A DNA stretch of 64,000 nt from Apiosordaria backusii (taxonomy: Eukaryota > Ascomycota > Sordariomycetes > Sordariales > Lasiosphaeriaceae). The DNA is taken from positions 806,001 to 870,000 of the forward strand of contig JAUKTV010000014.1 of the NCBI GenBank assembly GCA_030549205.1. The letters are read 5' to 3'. Both the position numbers and the translations under genes were made by a program. Under the pieces are notes generated by a model. That model was not told the origin of the DNA and did no database searches. It saw only the letters and a list, made by a program, of their open reading frames with translations. This document shows positions 21,717 through 32,460 of the stretch, piece by piece; position 1 is the first letter of the stretch; each line of letters opens with the position of its first letter.

Positions 21717-23187
21717 TCAAACACCATCAGAAAAGCTCACGACCGCATATTTGCCGTTCCTCACCCACGCTTTTCCTGGCGCCTCATTCTCCACTCTCTC
21801 AAGTGTCTCCCTGCTCAGACCAACGCATACATCCGCCTTGTTCGTTCTCAATGCCAGAATCTTGATTCCTTCTCCGCCCTTTCCTCCACGCAGTGGACCA
21901 ATGGCCTCTTTGAATGGGAGTGTATGTGGCCAATTCGCATCTCGCACCAACTTCCGGTAGTTCAGATCACCTTTGAAGATGACCAAAGTCGATTCCAGGA
22001 GATTTTCGTGCAGTTCCGGCGCGACCGCAGGCATCTCTTGGAAGTCGAAACCCGTCGTCCAAAACGGATGTTCCGCGATGGTCACGAGGCCGTTCTTGTA
22101 ACAGTCGCTCAGACGCTCCGTTACCGCACGTACACTCCGATGCTCAGCGCCCGGGAACAGAGAGGTATCGGCCAGAGCCGAGAGCAGGACATCCATGTCG
22201 TGCGGCATGACGTCTGACACGAACCAGGGGATGGACTTGACGTGCAGCTTGATGGCCGACGCGAGTCCCGAGTCGAGCAGATAGAGGGCGTACACCAGGT
22301 CGGTGAACAGCTCGAAGCCGGAATTGTCCAGGACGATGTCGACCCGCCGTCCACGGTGGGACTTCAGGTAGTCCCACGCCTCCGGCATGTCGTTGCTCAC
22401 GATGCGGGCCTGGCCCTCGTGGATCGCCTTCTTTCCCTGAAGGGAATGGATCTGGTCGAGACTGAGGTTGCTCAACAGGCTCAAGTCGGTCGCATTGCCC
22501 CAGAGCGCGATCTCGGTCATCTCGTAGAAGATCAGGCGCTCGGCTTCTTCGTCGGTCTTTGCGAAGGCACCCGCGTCGGTGAGCGACACGTATCGCTCAC
22601 ACAGCTCTTCGACGGCTGCATGGGATGCGACGAAGGCACTGAGCTTCTGGCGCGCGAAGATATCGTAGTTGCGCCAGAATTGAGACCGAGCGAAAAGTGT
22701 TTGGACACACCTAAGGTACCCCGTTAGAACCTTGCGACAAGCAGGAAGGGTTCCAAACTTTCAACATACCTATAGAGATAGCACTCGGCAAAGAGCCATG
22801 GGCAATTGTGCCAGGTGATGTTGCCGAAAGACTCGAGCTGTGCATTGTAACTCTGAATATCAGGGCGACCATCCGAGCTCAAGGGACTAGAAAGACATCG
22901 GGTCAGCATCTGCCATATCCAAAGTAGCAAGGTGTTGTAAGGTTCGGTACGCACTGCAACGGCTTATCCTGCATGATTTCGCCTTTGATGATTCTCAGTG
23001 TGGCCTGTATACGGCGTCCCTCCTCGATCTGCTCTGGGACATCCGACTGTCCGAAAGTGTCCTCCACGTCGTCAATCATGTTCTGTACTATTTTCGGCCA
23101 CCTGGCGATAGCGGTCTCGCGAGCCATAGACCCCTCTTCCGAGGTCCATACCTCTCTTGGAGGCTCGGAATGTATGGCGGAAGGCAT
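21717..23187 (-). CDS. DUF89/ARMT1-type metal-dependent damage-control phosphatase
   Basis: Three exons, complement(22955..23187, 22770..22886, 21717..22710), give 447 residues, close to yeast and human ARMT1-type proteins. The N-terminal helical part has RWPKIVQNMIDDVEDTF and EIMQDKPLHPL. The phosphatase core has the metal-binding Asp-Asn in VDIVLDNSGFEL (about 245-246), a second Asp in PWFVSDVMPHD (about 283) and the KGDLNYRKL block near the C-terminus (Asp about 365). Family members are Mg/Mn/Ni/Co-dependent hydrolases. Reported substrates include fructose-1-phosphate and other sugar phosphates, which they clear as damaged or overflow metabolites. A protein-methyltransferase activity was also claimed for the human member. 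The neighbourhood (sugar transporter, sugar kinase, regulator) fits a sugar-phosphate clean-up role. It is soluble and lacks a targeting signal. Confidence 0.92.
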
Positions 23188-23839
23188 CTTTGCGATAGAA
23201 CAAGTGTAAATCCCCGTCAGCGTCGTCTGCAAAGCGTGTCTAACTAACTGCAACGCCAGGAGAACAGGAACGGTTGGTCATGATTTCACTTTTAAGTCAG
23301 GGCGTGCATCTGTCTGAAGCCAGGTCGACAGGGGCGCCGTTCACGGAAGGCAGCAAATCCCTTGCCCATCGAAACCCTGTGGTTGAGTGTGGGGATCACT
23401 TATCTTCCCAAATAGGAAATTCGTGTCGAAGCGCATCGAGACGAGCAAGCTGCTGTGGGTGCGGCCCGCACCTTCGGTTCAGCGCTCCAAACTGCTCGGT
23501 AACGGGGCAACGATGCCGCACGGTACCTGGCATGCTACTTCTGCTTGGTAAGCTCTTAGCGCTAGCTATTGCTCGACTCGTCTCGAGCGCATCGCCACTC
23601 TCGACTCGAGCGATGTCGTTCGGCACGGCATCGTTGCTGGTCTGGCTCTCTCAATAAACGATGTTCCGATGCGGGGCTAGATCCACCTCGAGGCAACGAG
23701 GGACCGACATGCCTCCATGGGGTATGAAGGAGTTAGATCCCCGGGGATGGATATATAACATCACAGTCCGCGAAGGGGATGGGGAGAGAGAAAGAGATCA
23801 AGCAACAATTCTTTGGCATCTTCTATCCGTGGAACAACA
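23188..23839. promoter_or_regulatory. Divergent promoter of the DUF89 and AnmK-like genes
   Basis: 652 bp between two divergent ATGs. A TATA-like atatataa at 23751-23758 lies about 82 bp before the kinase ATG. Around 23430-23610 there are related GAGACGAG/CTCGTCTC and CGACTCGAG-type words on both strands. The word gtcgagacgag of the tandem repeat in the transporter/regulator promoter is partly shared here (tcgagacgagc at 23437-23447 and gactcgtctcgag at 23575-23587). These are candidates for a common operator. Confidence 0.4.
23751..23758 (+). promoter_or_regulatory. TATA box of the AnmK/LGK-like kinase gene
   Basis: atatataa about 82 bp upstream of the kinase ATG. Confidence 0.5.
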
Positions 23840-25332
23840 ATGGGCTCCCTACCAGACCACTCTAATGGCCTCAACGGCCATCCCACAAATGGAACCTACA
23901 CCAACGGCAACGGCCTCTCAGCAAATGGAAGTAACGGTGTTCACAGGCGCGCTGATGGGTCTTTGGACCTGACGGTGCTTGGAATGAACAGTGGTACTGC
24001 CATGGACGGCATTGACTGCGCACTTGTCCGCTATCGCCAAGAGTCCCCAACTGCCCCTCTTCACATGGAGGTTCTCAAGGTAAGCAGAGCCCTTGCAATC
24101 ACGGCGTGTCTGACAGTCCTCTAACGTGTGTTATTGATGGATAGTACGACGAAATGCCTGTGCCACAGCGGATGAAGAAACCCATCCTGAAGATGCTCCG
24201 TGAGACCAGAACAACACCCAGTGCCATGTCACAACTGAACGTCCAGCTTGGTCAGATGTTCGGAGATGCCGTGCAAGAGTTTTGCGACAAGCACCACGTC
24301 GACATGGGCAGCATCGACCTTATCGGCTCGCACGGCCAGACCATCTGGCTGCTCAGCATGCCCAAGGAGGGCGAGACACGCTCGGCATTCTGTCTCGGCG
24401 AGGGCACCATCATCGCCGCCCAGACAGGCATCACAACGGTTACAGACTTCCGACAGGCCGAACAGTCTGTTGGTCGGCAGGGTGCGCCATTGGTTGCTCT
24501 CATCGATGGTCTGCTGCTGCACCATCCGACCAAGATGCGGCTGTGTCAGAACATTGGCGGCATCGCCAACCTCTGCCTGATTCCAGCCGACAGTGAGGGT
24601 GGCGTCGATGCTATGGTCGACTGGGACTGTGGACCGGGCAACATGTTTATCGACGCGGCCATGAGATATTACACCAACGGTGAGCAAGAATACGACAAGG
24701 ACGGCCAGTGGGGCGCACAGGGCACCGTCAACCAGGAGATTGTCGACGACTTCCTGGCCAAGAACGAATACATCAACCACCACCCGCCCAAGACGACGGG
24801 GCGCGAGGTTTTTGGCGACAACGAGTGCCAGGAGATCATCGAGGCGTGCGAGGCGGCCGGTTGCAGCAAGTACGACACCCTGGCCACCGTGACGCGGATC
24901 ACGGCCCAGAACATCATCCGCCAGTACCGCACCTTCCTGCCCAGCTACGGCATTGATCCGGACAGGATCGACGAGATCTTTATGTGCGGCGGCGGCGCGC
25001 GCAACCCCAACATCATGTCCTACCTCCAAAAAGAGTTGCCCAACACCCGCATCTGCAAGCTCGACGAGACCGGCGTGCCGGCCGACGCCAAGGAGGCCGT
25101 GAGCTTTGCGCAGCAGGCCATGGAGGCCGTGCTGGGTCGTGCCGCCCTCGTCCCCATCAACAGCGACTCGCTCACACCCAACTGTATCTCTGGCAAGATC
25201 GCGCCGGGCAACAAGTGGCGGGAACTCATGAAGATGTGCGTCGCCTTCGGCGATTCTTGGGAAGGGGAGGGGCCGCTACCGACTGTCAAGGACATGATTG
25301 TGGACAAGCCTTACACGGACTGGATACCATAG
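23840..25332 (+). CDS. AnmK-family anhydrosugar kinase, probably levoglucosan kinase-like
   Basis: Two exons, 23840..24079 and 24145..25332, give 475 residues; the intron is 65 bp (GTAAGC..TAG). The start is the first ATG; upstream the frame opens only from a TTG. A Asn/Gly-rich, non-conserved N-terminus (1-40) precedes the AnmK fold: phosphate-1 loop [12 protein letters not shown] (48-59), SHGQT (142-146), GIANLCLIP, the catalytic-Asp motif [10 protein letters not shown] (Asp about 241, matching DTGPGN of AnmK), and phosphate-2/adenosine motif [11 protein letters not shown]. Bacterial AnmK phosphorylates anhydro-N-acetylmuramic acid while opening the 1,6-anhydro bond. Fungi lack peptidoglycan, and the characterised yeast member of this fold is levoglucosan kinase, which makes glucose-6-phosphate. 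That activity is therefore the best inference. The adjacent transporter, regulator and sugar-phosphate phosphatase support a catabolic role. Confidence 0.9.
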
Positions 25333-26063
25333 ACGGTTGAGAACGTGGATATAGTCTTATTGTATATAGTATATTGTATGGACGTTTGGCATGACTAAAG
25401 ATCACGTTTCTGGTATTTTCCTTGATAAGTCAGCATTTGCAGTCGTGCACCAGGGGAGTTTTTGCACTAACAATTTTGAGGATCAGCGACTGTGAGCCGG
25501 CCACGTGCAACAACGAGGCCTCCTTACAAGCGCCGGGAGAGTTCGCCAAGAAGGGACACAAGGGTTGAGATTTTGAGGACGGGAACGAGAGAGTAGAAAT
25601 CGCTCACTACCTGCTCAATTTGAGGATGTCTGCATGATAAGAGGGAATACATGGAAGGCAGAGATTGTACGGAGTAAATATCTGGATTGGGGTGGATTTA
25701 GGGTTGTAAGCCAATGACACCGGTCTAATCTCATCTCTCTTTTATTGAGTACCCGTTTCCATCTCATTGTTGGATATCTCCGAAGCAAATTACATATCAA
25801 CTAAGGTATTCAGTATTCGACGTGTGAAATGTCAAGTTTGTAGCCTGTGTTGGTCTGCCCTCCATGTATCCACTATCAGCCTGTACAGCAGTCGGCGGCC
25901 GTCGTACCCCGCTGACGTCAACCCCACTGGAACACACACTTGAGGACGAATTCTTGATGCTACTAGCAAGCTAATATATTAGATGTTGAGCAAGTTCGGA
26001 CGATTCTCGTGCCATTTCTCTGTTACTTTTCGGATTCAAAAATCTCGCTGTGCATCAGCCATC
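25333..26063. other. Intergenic, no gene seen
   Basis: 3' flank of the kinase and promoter of the DUF3632 gene. An in-frame ATG at 25983 could extend the latter by 27 residues. No repeats or RNA genes recognised. Confidence 0.5.
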
Positions 26064-27040
26064 ATGTCATCCACCACCACCAGCCCCTCAAAGAACGATC
26101 CCGCACCACTCCTCGCTGAGGCGTTGGAACCCCTCACCAAGCCCACAGTCACCACCCTCAGCGACACTGTCACAACTGCAGTGCAAAAGTTCACTGACCT
26201 AGCCAAGCAACAACACGAACAAAACAAGTCCAAGGATGAGATCCTAGAGGGCTTCCTGTGGTCAGCGTGGCACGCGGTATTTGACGCAGCAGGTAAAACC
26301 CCCGTGGACCAGCAAGAGGGACTTGTGCAGTTCATGCTCGAGTTGAAAAAGCACGACGTCACTGCCAAAACCAAAGACTCCGAAGGAAAGGAAGTGGAAG
26401 TGGTCTTGGATTCGGGCCATGGCTCCAAACTTTGGAAGGACTTGCCCCTCTTTGGGTGGGAGGCGAGGGAGAGGTGGAATTTCAGTAGGTTTACATGTCC
26501 GACCTCCTTGGACTCTAGTTTGACAACCTGGCTGATTCATATCAAGTTGACTTTGACTCTTCTCCGTCAAACGAAGAGCGTGTCCAGCAATATGGCTGGG
26601 TGGGCTTCCTCGCGCGGTTGACGGGCCTCGTGACCAAGGACATCAAGGAAACACTTGCGGAAGACACACCAGGCGACTTTTCGACGTATGCCCTGTGGAG
26701 TCTAAGGGACAGCTTTGAGGCTGGCAAATTTACTGCGGCGGATGGGAGTCTGGAAAAAGGAGCAGATGCAGAACTGGCGAGTCTGTGTGTCAAGCAGGCT
26801 AGTCTTTGGATCATCTTTGCGGGGGAGTATCTTTGGAGATTGAGCAAGGAGGGTAGAGATCTTCCTAGAAGACTTGGTATATCAGACCAAAGGTTTGTTG
26901 ACCGTGAATGGAAGGGGTTCAACCAAGAGAGATGGGCAGTTTGGAAGAAGGGATTTGAGAAGGCTCAGGGGTGGGTTGTCGGGGATGAGGCCAAGGAGCG
27001 CGTGAAGGCCGCTGTTGAGGTGATGGTTAAGCTTGGTTGA
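26064..27040 (+). CDS. DUF3632 family fungal protein of unknown function
   Basis: Two exons, 26064..26484 and 26547..27040, give 304 residues; the intron is 62 bp (GTAGGT..AAG). An upstream in-frame ATG (25983) would add a Lys/Arg/Phe-containing 27-residue leader. I prefer 26064 (MSSTTTSPSKND) because the extension looks unconserved, though a mitochondrial targeting role is not excluded. The protein is soluble and helical with many Trp and acidic/basic residues (LWSAWHAVFDAA, LFGWEARERWNF, LWSLRDSFE, WIIFAGEYLWRLSKEGRDLP). These blocks are typical of the fungal DUF3632 family (Pfam PF12311), whose function is unknown. Confidence 0.8.
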
Positions 27041-27264
27041 TGTCACTTCTGCCAAGGAGGTTTACCTAGATATTCCGTCGCAGCAAGCAATTCTTACTGG
27101 TTCCAAGCTAAATTAGACCACAGCAAACATGCCTCATCGTAGGCCCTGCCGAGCCAATAAAACCATGACATACATTCAGTGCTTCGAAGAACGGTCCATA
27201 CACGTGTACACCCATTCCACGGTGTTTATTTTTAGCATGACAGGGGCTTTGTGCTGAAAGACGC
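27041..27264. other. 3' flank of DUF3632 gene
   Basis: Short intergenic stretch before the MITE-like element. Nothing recognised. Confidence 0.4.
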
Positions 27265-27551
27265 TACAACCCTCCACGGTTTGAAAGGTTAAAAGTTGTG
27301 AATACCAAGACCACCGACAAGGGGGGTTAGCCAGGTTACTTGGTCAGTAATTTCGCTGGCCGAGTACTTCCAGAGCCTTCGACGCTATGGCCATCACCCT
27401 CTTCCCAGCCAAGAAAGCAACAACTACCTACAAGGCCACAATAAATTGCCAACTTTCTAGCTATTCCAGCCCTGCTTTATTGTCCACCTCCCCCCTTGTC
27501 GTCAGGCCTTGGCAGGTAGACAAATAACCTTTCAAACCGTGGAGGGTTGTA
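27265..27551. mobile_element. MITE-like element with terminal inverted repeats and TA flanks
   Basis: The outer 26 bp at 27265-27290 (beginning tacaaccctccacgg) are a perfect inverted match to 27526-27551. Similarity continues inward with mismatches to about 27325 and 27490 (both arms carry cgacaagggggg). The total is 287 bp, with no coding frame. Both outermost dinucleotides are TA, the target site duplicated by Tc1/mariner-type transposases, so the element proper would be 27267-27549. It lies between genes in the 2.35-kb gap. Confidence 0.8.
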
Positions 27552-29395
27552 CATATAGAAAATGACCCTGGCCACACTAACGACAATTCCCCTGAGGGAA
27601 GGTGTATTTAGTGGAGGAAGAGGTGTTATCTGCCTCGATGTCAACATCCACTGTATCATAGTTTGAAGCTTGTCGACTGGATGAAGAAAGTACTTGCCCG
27701 TAACCGATTTTCAATACGGATCGGCGTACTAAGCATAGCTAAACATCTTGAAGTCATCACATAACAGCGTGTAAAGTAGGCTGCTGGCTTTTGGACATGA
27801 GGGTAGCGACCCCCTTTTCGCGTTTAGGCTATGTTTCAAGCACTTACGTACTCATATACTTGATAAAAGGCCCGTCTTCCCTGGTTGTGATTAGTTCTGT
27901 CGAAATTATCGTCTCCCGGATGACCCAGCCTCTTGGCGATATCTAGTCCGTGTTGGTGCTCGGTGACTCAATCGCGGTCGTAGTGTATATAATCTACGAG
28001 GCTCAAGAAAGGCCTAGATTTGTGACATCATGCGGAGGGCCCATAATCCTGTGTCATGAGAATCTCTTCCTCCTGGCCTTCAGGGGCTTCGGAGATACTA
28101 CACCAAGTCGGGCCTCAAATAAAAAGCTAACGCCGTCTTGGTTCAGGACGTTTAGCCCATTTTTCTCTAGCGTAGTCATGTCAAAACGAGACCCGGCCGG
28201 GGACTGTCAAGGCTGTCAAGGTGGAGAAGTGGACCGCGGAATTTGCCGTCTAGGGGTGAAACACTCGATGTATCTCAACGGCCATGTCATCGGCCCGTTC
28301 GCCTTGTGGCGTCTTGGTTCTGGGAAGACCGGAGTCTGGCCAAAGAAAGTAGAAGTGGACGTCACTTGGGTATGTCGCCGATATCGTTTTGTCTTAGTTT
28401 GTTGCGAAAAAAAAAAAAATCATAAGAGACCATGTTGTCAAGAGAATATTTGCTTGAATGTCGTGGAGGATGTCGTGAATCTTGTGGTTGTGGTAACGTG
28501 GTAACCTAATGGAAGCAACCTGGAAGGTACGGATACAGGGATAGACCCTAACCCGCAAGCGAGGTTTCGCACGGAACGGTGAATGATTGGTTCGTCCTGG
28601 ACGATCTGCGAGTGTGGAGCATCCCATCTCTCCCCCGCCAAGCGATCGCGGTTAGGGGCGGGCGCCATCCAGAGGGGTTGCGCGCGATCAGGCGCATAAC
28701 GGCTGCGGCCCTGATGCAGCCGTGACGACGTTGGAACGTTGGGGGAAGATGACAGGAGACAGCCTGGCTCGCCTTGACGGAGCCGGAGCGGTACTTGGGA
28801 GCGTCCAGGGTGCAGGTAGGTTACGGTGGCACGTCAGACAAACACGAAAAAAGAAGGGAGCCCGGTGGAGGTGGCGCTGTGTGTCCCGTCCGCTGGAACT
28901 GCCAGGTGGTAATGCGCGGGGGTGGGCCTCCCATTGTTCCAGTTCCAACCGTCCAGCGATCTGGCAATCCAATCCCTCAAATTGCAGCGAACGTCCACGT
29001 TTTCCGGGCACAACCTGGAATCCCAACACCTTCAGACACAATCAGATCATCCCGTCGCTCATTCCGGAATTCGCTCCGTGCAGCGACCCATGTTCCCTTG
29101 ACCGAGAGCTCTATTCTCTCAGGTCCCCCACCCCGCCTGTGGCCGGCAGCCAACGCCAACAGCAATGGTGCTGACGCTGCCGCCGGAGCCCCTCGGCCGT
29201 TCACACCGTGACTCCCCGCGACCCAGTGTCCACCTGCGCTACCGCTGCCGTTACCAGCCCCGTTGCTCCGCTCGCTCACGCGGACCCGCCACCGCCTTCA
29301 ACCAACCGTAGTCCCCGCTCCGTCGACCGTTTGATCGGACCGGGGTCCCTTAGCTTTACCTGTGGCTTCAGGGCGCGCCGCCGCCGCCAAATTCA
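27552..29395. other. Intergenic, long 5' flank of Clr5-domain gene
   Basis: About 1.84 kb with no accepted gene. Plus-strand frames at 27950-28504, 28722-29174 and 28774-29211 have Arg/Gly-biased, unrecognisable products. From about 28650 the G+C content rises, as expected for promoter and 5' UTR of the gene at 29396. An A13 run lies at about 28408-28420. Confidence 0.5.
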
Positions 29396-31159
29396 ATGGA
29401 CCTTGACGGCAGCACGTCTCCAGCTGGCGGGCCCATGGCTCTTCTCGCCACCGCCGAGAATCTGACAGGTCTGGTGCTCGACGGCGACGAGGTTCCAGTT
29501 TTTGTCAAAGAAGAAACCACAAGCCCAGTCTCAGACATCAGCAGGTCGTCGCAAGTGTCGTCGTTCAAGTACAAACCCAAAGCTCCCCCAAGGACCTCCG
29601 GTGCTTCTGGCGGCAATCGAACCGGCGTATCGCACCATCACAGTGGGAAGTCTGGTAGACATGGCAGCAAAGCAGCTGCCGCGGCCAAAGCTGCCGCCCT
29701 TCGAGGCCCTCACCCATCACCTCACCCTGTCGTCCCTCGCCGAATCGAGGACTGGGATCCATGGAAGGGGCTGCTCCATGAGCTTTACATCACTCAAAAT
29801 CGCATCCTCCGTGACATCATACAACTAATGGAAACAAACTACAACCTCAAAGCAACGCCAAAGATGTACAAAAATCAATTCGCCCGCTGGGGCTTTTTCA
29901 AATACGCCGTGAAAAGGCGACCACGATACCACTCCGACGAGTCCCCCACCGATGACAGCTACGATGGGAACTCTTCATCCCCCTCCACCATCACCCTAAG
30001 CAGAAACAACAGCTACAGCACAAGTTCCCCTATTCTCTTCGGCAACAACTCCTCCCGCGCGACCCAACTGGGTCTAACCGCCATCCGCCGTTTTCTTCAT
30101 GGGTACATCGACCTCGACATCTCCAACCTCCAGCTGGAAGAAGTAGCCGGCTATATCGACCCTTGCTACCGATATTTCAAGGCTTCTATGGACCTCTTCG
30201 ACCTGAAGGAGAACACCACCGGCGGACAAGTCTTGCGGTTGGCATTCTTGCAAATCGAAAGGAAACTCGAAAAACCGACCATGAAGTCATTTTCGGATTT
30301 GTGTTTCGTTGTTCCTCATCTACTGTTAGAATCAGGGAGGTTGGATATCCTGAAGGCTTACTTCCGCTACCTGGCGCGGTTAACAAACGTCAAATTCGGC
30401 AATCACCCCGTCTCGGAAATAGCAGCGAGCTTTGTCGAGATGTTTGAGGAAGGCTCGGAAAACGAAGAGAGACTGATGGGATACATACAGCTTTTATCAC
30501 AAGTGAACGCGGATGTAATTGAAGATATCCCGGGTGTATTAGGCAGGACGAGGGAGTGGGCAAGAAACCAAAGTTTGGCCTGTCAGCAGAGGGAGGATAG
30601 GGGACGGAGCAGGAGTAGGAGCGACAGTCCCACTTCTATCGGCTCACCGCTAGGGAATATGGATAATATGGTGATATCAATCAGGGACAGGGATAAGAAA
30701 CGGCATCATATGCTTAGGGTGGAGGCGCAGAGTGTGTACTGGGCGCAGAAGCTGGTTATGTCGGGCGATCCGGAGAGTAATGCGCTGGCGGAACAGTGGT
30801 TGAATAAGGAGTTTGGGCAGGATTTCAAGCCGAGGGTCAAGGCCTTGTTGGCACGGTTAAAGATGATGAGGGATTCGGGGTTGTTTCCAGAGGTGTTTGC
30901 GAAGATGATGGAGTGTTTGTTTATCGGGTGGCTGTTTGATTATTGCGAGTATGTGGAGGAGTGGGAGGAGGCGTTTGAATGGGGGAGGAAGGGGTTGGCG
31001 CTGTCGGCGAATGAGCAGTATGTGATTTGGAGTATTCACATAGAGGGGGTAATGAGGGAGCATGGGAGCGTAGCGGAGGCGGATGCGTTGAAGAAGAAGA
31101 GGCAGGAGATGGATTGGATGGAGCAGGTGAGGGCGCAGGTGGAAAAGTTGACGTTGTGA
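29396..31159 (+). CDS. Clr5-domain protein
   Basis: Single exon of 587 residues. After a Ser/Pro/Ala-rich N-terminus, residues about 118-170 form a Clr5 domain: EDWDPWKGLLHELYITQNRI, LRDIIQLMETNYNLKATPKM, YKNQFARWGFFKYAVKRR. This matches the W-x3-K-x2-I-x2-LY / L-x2-v-x3-M-x5-F-x-A-x3-Y-x3-F-x-x-WG pattern. The domain is named after fission-yeast Clr5, linked to silencing, and is common at the N-terminus of fungal proteins, where a DNA-binding role is suspected. The remaining 400 residues are helical, resembling tetratricopeptide-type repeats in fungal homologues (AFEWGRKGLALSANEQYVIW near the end). A short basic/Ser insert with RSRSRSDS lies at about 403. Probably nuclear. Confidence 0.82.
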   Translation: MDLDGSTSPAGGPMALLATAENLTGLVLDGDEVPVFVKEETTSPVSDISRSSQVSSFKYKPKAPPRTSGASGGNRTGVSHHHSGKSGRHGSKAAAAAKAAALRGPHPSPHPVVPRRIEDWDPWKGLLHELYITQNRILRDIIQLMETNYNLKATPKMYKNQFARWGFFKYAVKRRPRYHSDESPTDDSYDGNSSSPSTITLSRNNSYSTSSPILFGNNSSRATQLGLTAIRRFLHGYIDLDISNLQLEEVAGYIDPCYRYFKASMDLFDLKENTTGGQVLRLAFLQIERKLEKPTMKSFSDLCFVVPHLLLESGRLDILKAYFRYLARLTNVKFGNHPVSEIAASFVEMFEEGSENEERLMGYIQLLSQVNADVIEDIPGVLGRTREWARNQSLACQQREDRGRSRSRSDSPTSIGSPLGNMDNMVISIRDRDKKRHHMLRVEAQSVYWAQKLVMSGDPESNALAEQWLNKEFGQDFKPRVKALLARLKMMRDSGLFPEVFAKMMECLFIGWLFDYCEYVEEWEEAFEWGRKGLALSANEQYVIWSIHIEGVMREHGSVAEADALKKKRQEMDWMEQVRAQVEKLTL

Positions 31160-32460
31160 TGTAATTTCAGGGTAAGATGGGAGTCATGCGTTAAGCCTTG
31201 TGCGCTGTCATTTCTTTTTGGATATCACCTTCATGTATTACTTGGTTACCTACAAAACAGGGAAGGACAGGAGGGTTCATATTGGAAGGCGACAGCCGGT
31301 GTTTTCAAATTTTGGATTTTTCGAAGATATTCTCATCTCTTTCTTGTTTACCGATTTATTTGGCTTGGGATTTATCACCTGTATTATTCCATAATCTTGA
31401 AACCAGCCATCAGAACCACACCACTATGTTCCTCCCCGTTGATAAGCTCATAGACTTGTAGCACAGAGAATTTACTTTTGCAGTGTCCACAAATAAAGAC
31501 CCCCACATGTCTCTCGTTTCTCCGGGGAAATAACGACAGCTCTAACTGCTCATAAAGAGAGTCAGACCCAGCCAAAAGAGACAACGCAGCGGAGCTCCCG
31601 CCGCAGCAACACACTTAAACTCAAACGAGCAGTTTTCAGCTTGCATACCTTACCTTTGTCTTTTCTATCCGTCCCATTTCCTTGTGCTTCTAAACGCCGA
31701 AAATGGTCTAGACCGTGACAGCTCCAAAAAAAAAAAAAACCACTCCCGTCTTCCCTCCCGCCTGTCACGTTGATGTTTCTGGGGTATGGAGTATCGACAA
31801 AGAAAAAGGGGGTTTGGTGCCCATGATAAGGTAGCATGTGGTTTTTTGTGGGTCTGATTCCGGTTTGTCGGGTCGGTGGCGATCATGGATTTGGTGGGGG
31901 GATCTGGGATGGGGATATTGGGAATGTTGAGGTGGACTTGGTGTTTAGGTGAGGGTGGGGAACGGGATGAGGAAGGGGTGGTCTTGTTGCTATAGGTAAG
32001 GTACCAGGTAGGTATCTGGATGTGCATCACTTTTGTGAATCATGCCTAGGTATGTATGTACCTTACATACTTCCGTTGTGGAGAACAGTATAATAATGTA
32101 GACGCTGCGACTGGTATATGCAGGCGTTCTGATTATATTTAGAGGTTGATGAAATCATGTTTCCGGCCTATTGGTTATCTTTTAACGCCTCGCGGATATC
32201 TTTGGAGGTGTGATGACTATCGTTCAAGGCATGGCTGATAACTTGTGAGGCATGTTAGCTGTCTTTCCTGTTTAAACTTTCAATAACTCTCTTTTTGCCA
32301 CAACGTTGTATCTTAGATCTGACGTACAATGATAAGCTAAGTAGGTAACCAAACTCAATCCCTATTCCAACCTACGCCATCGCTATGTATGTGTATCCCT
32401 ACTTATCCATACAAGAAAAATCAGTTCATTAAATCATAAGCGCCATCCAAAAATGCGTGT
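31160..32460. other. Convergent intergenic, no gene seen
   Basis: 1.3 kb between the stop codons of the Clr5 and DUF7580 genes. It has an A14 run (31726-31739) and, at 31994-32070, a cluster of the recurring words aaggtacc, aggtaggta and taccttac also found elsewhere in the window. No RNA gene seen. Confidence 0.5.

Noticed and set aside
28722..29211. Overlapping plus-strand frames upstream of the Clr5 gene
   Set aside because: Two frames overlap in G+C-rich 5' flank with biased composition; more likely promoter/UTR.
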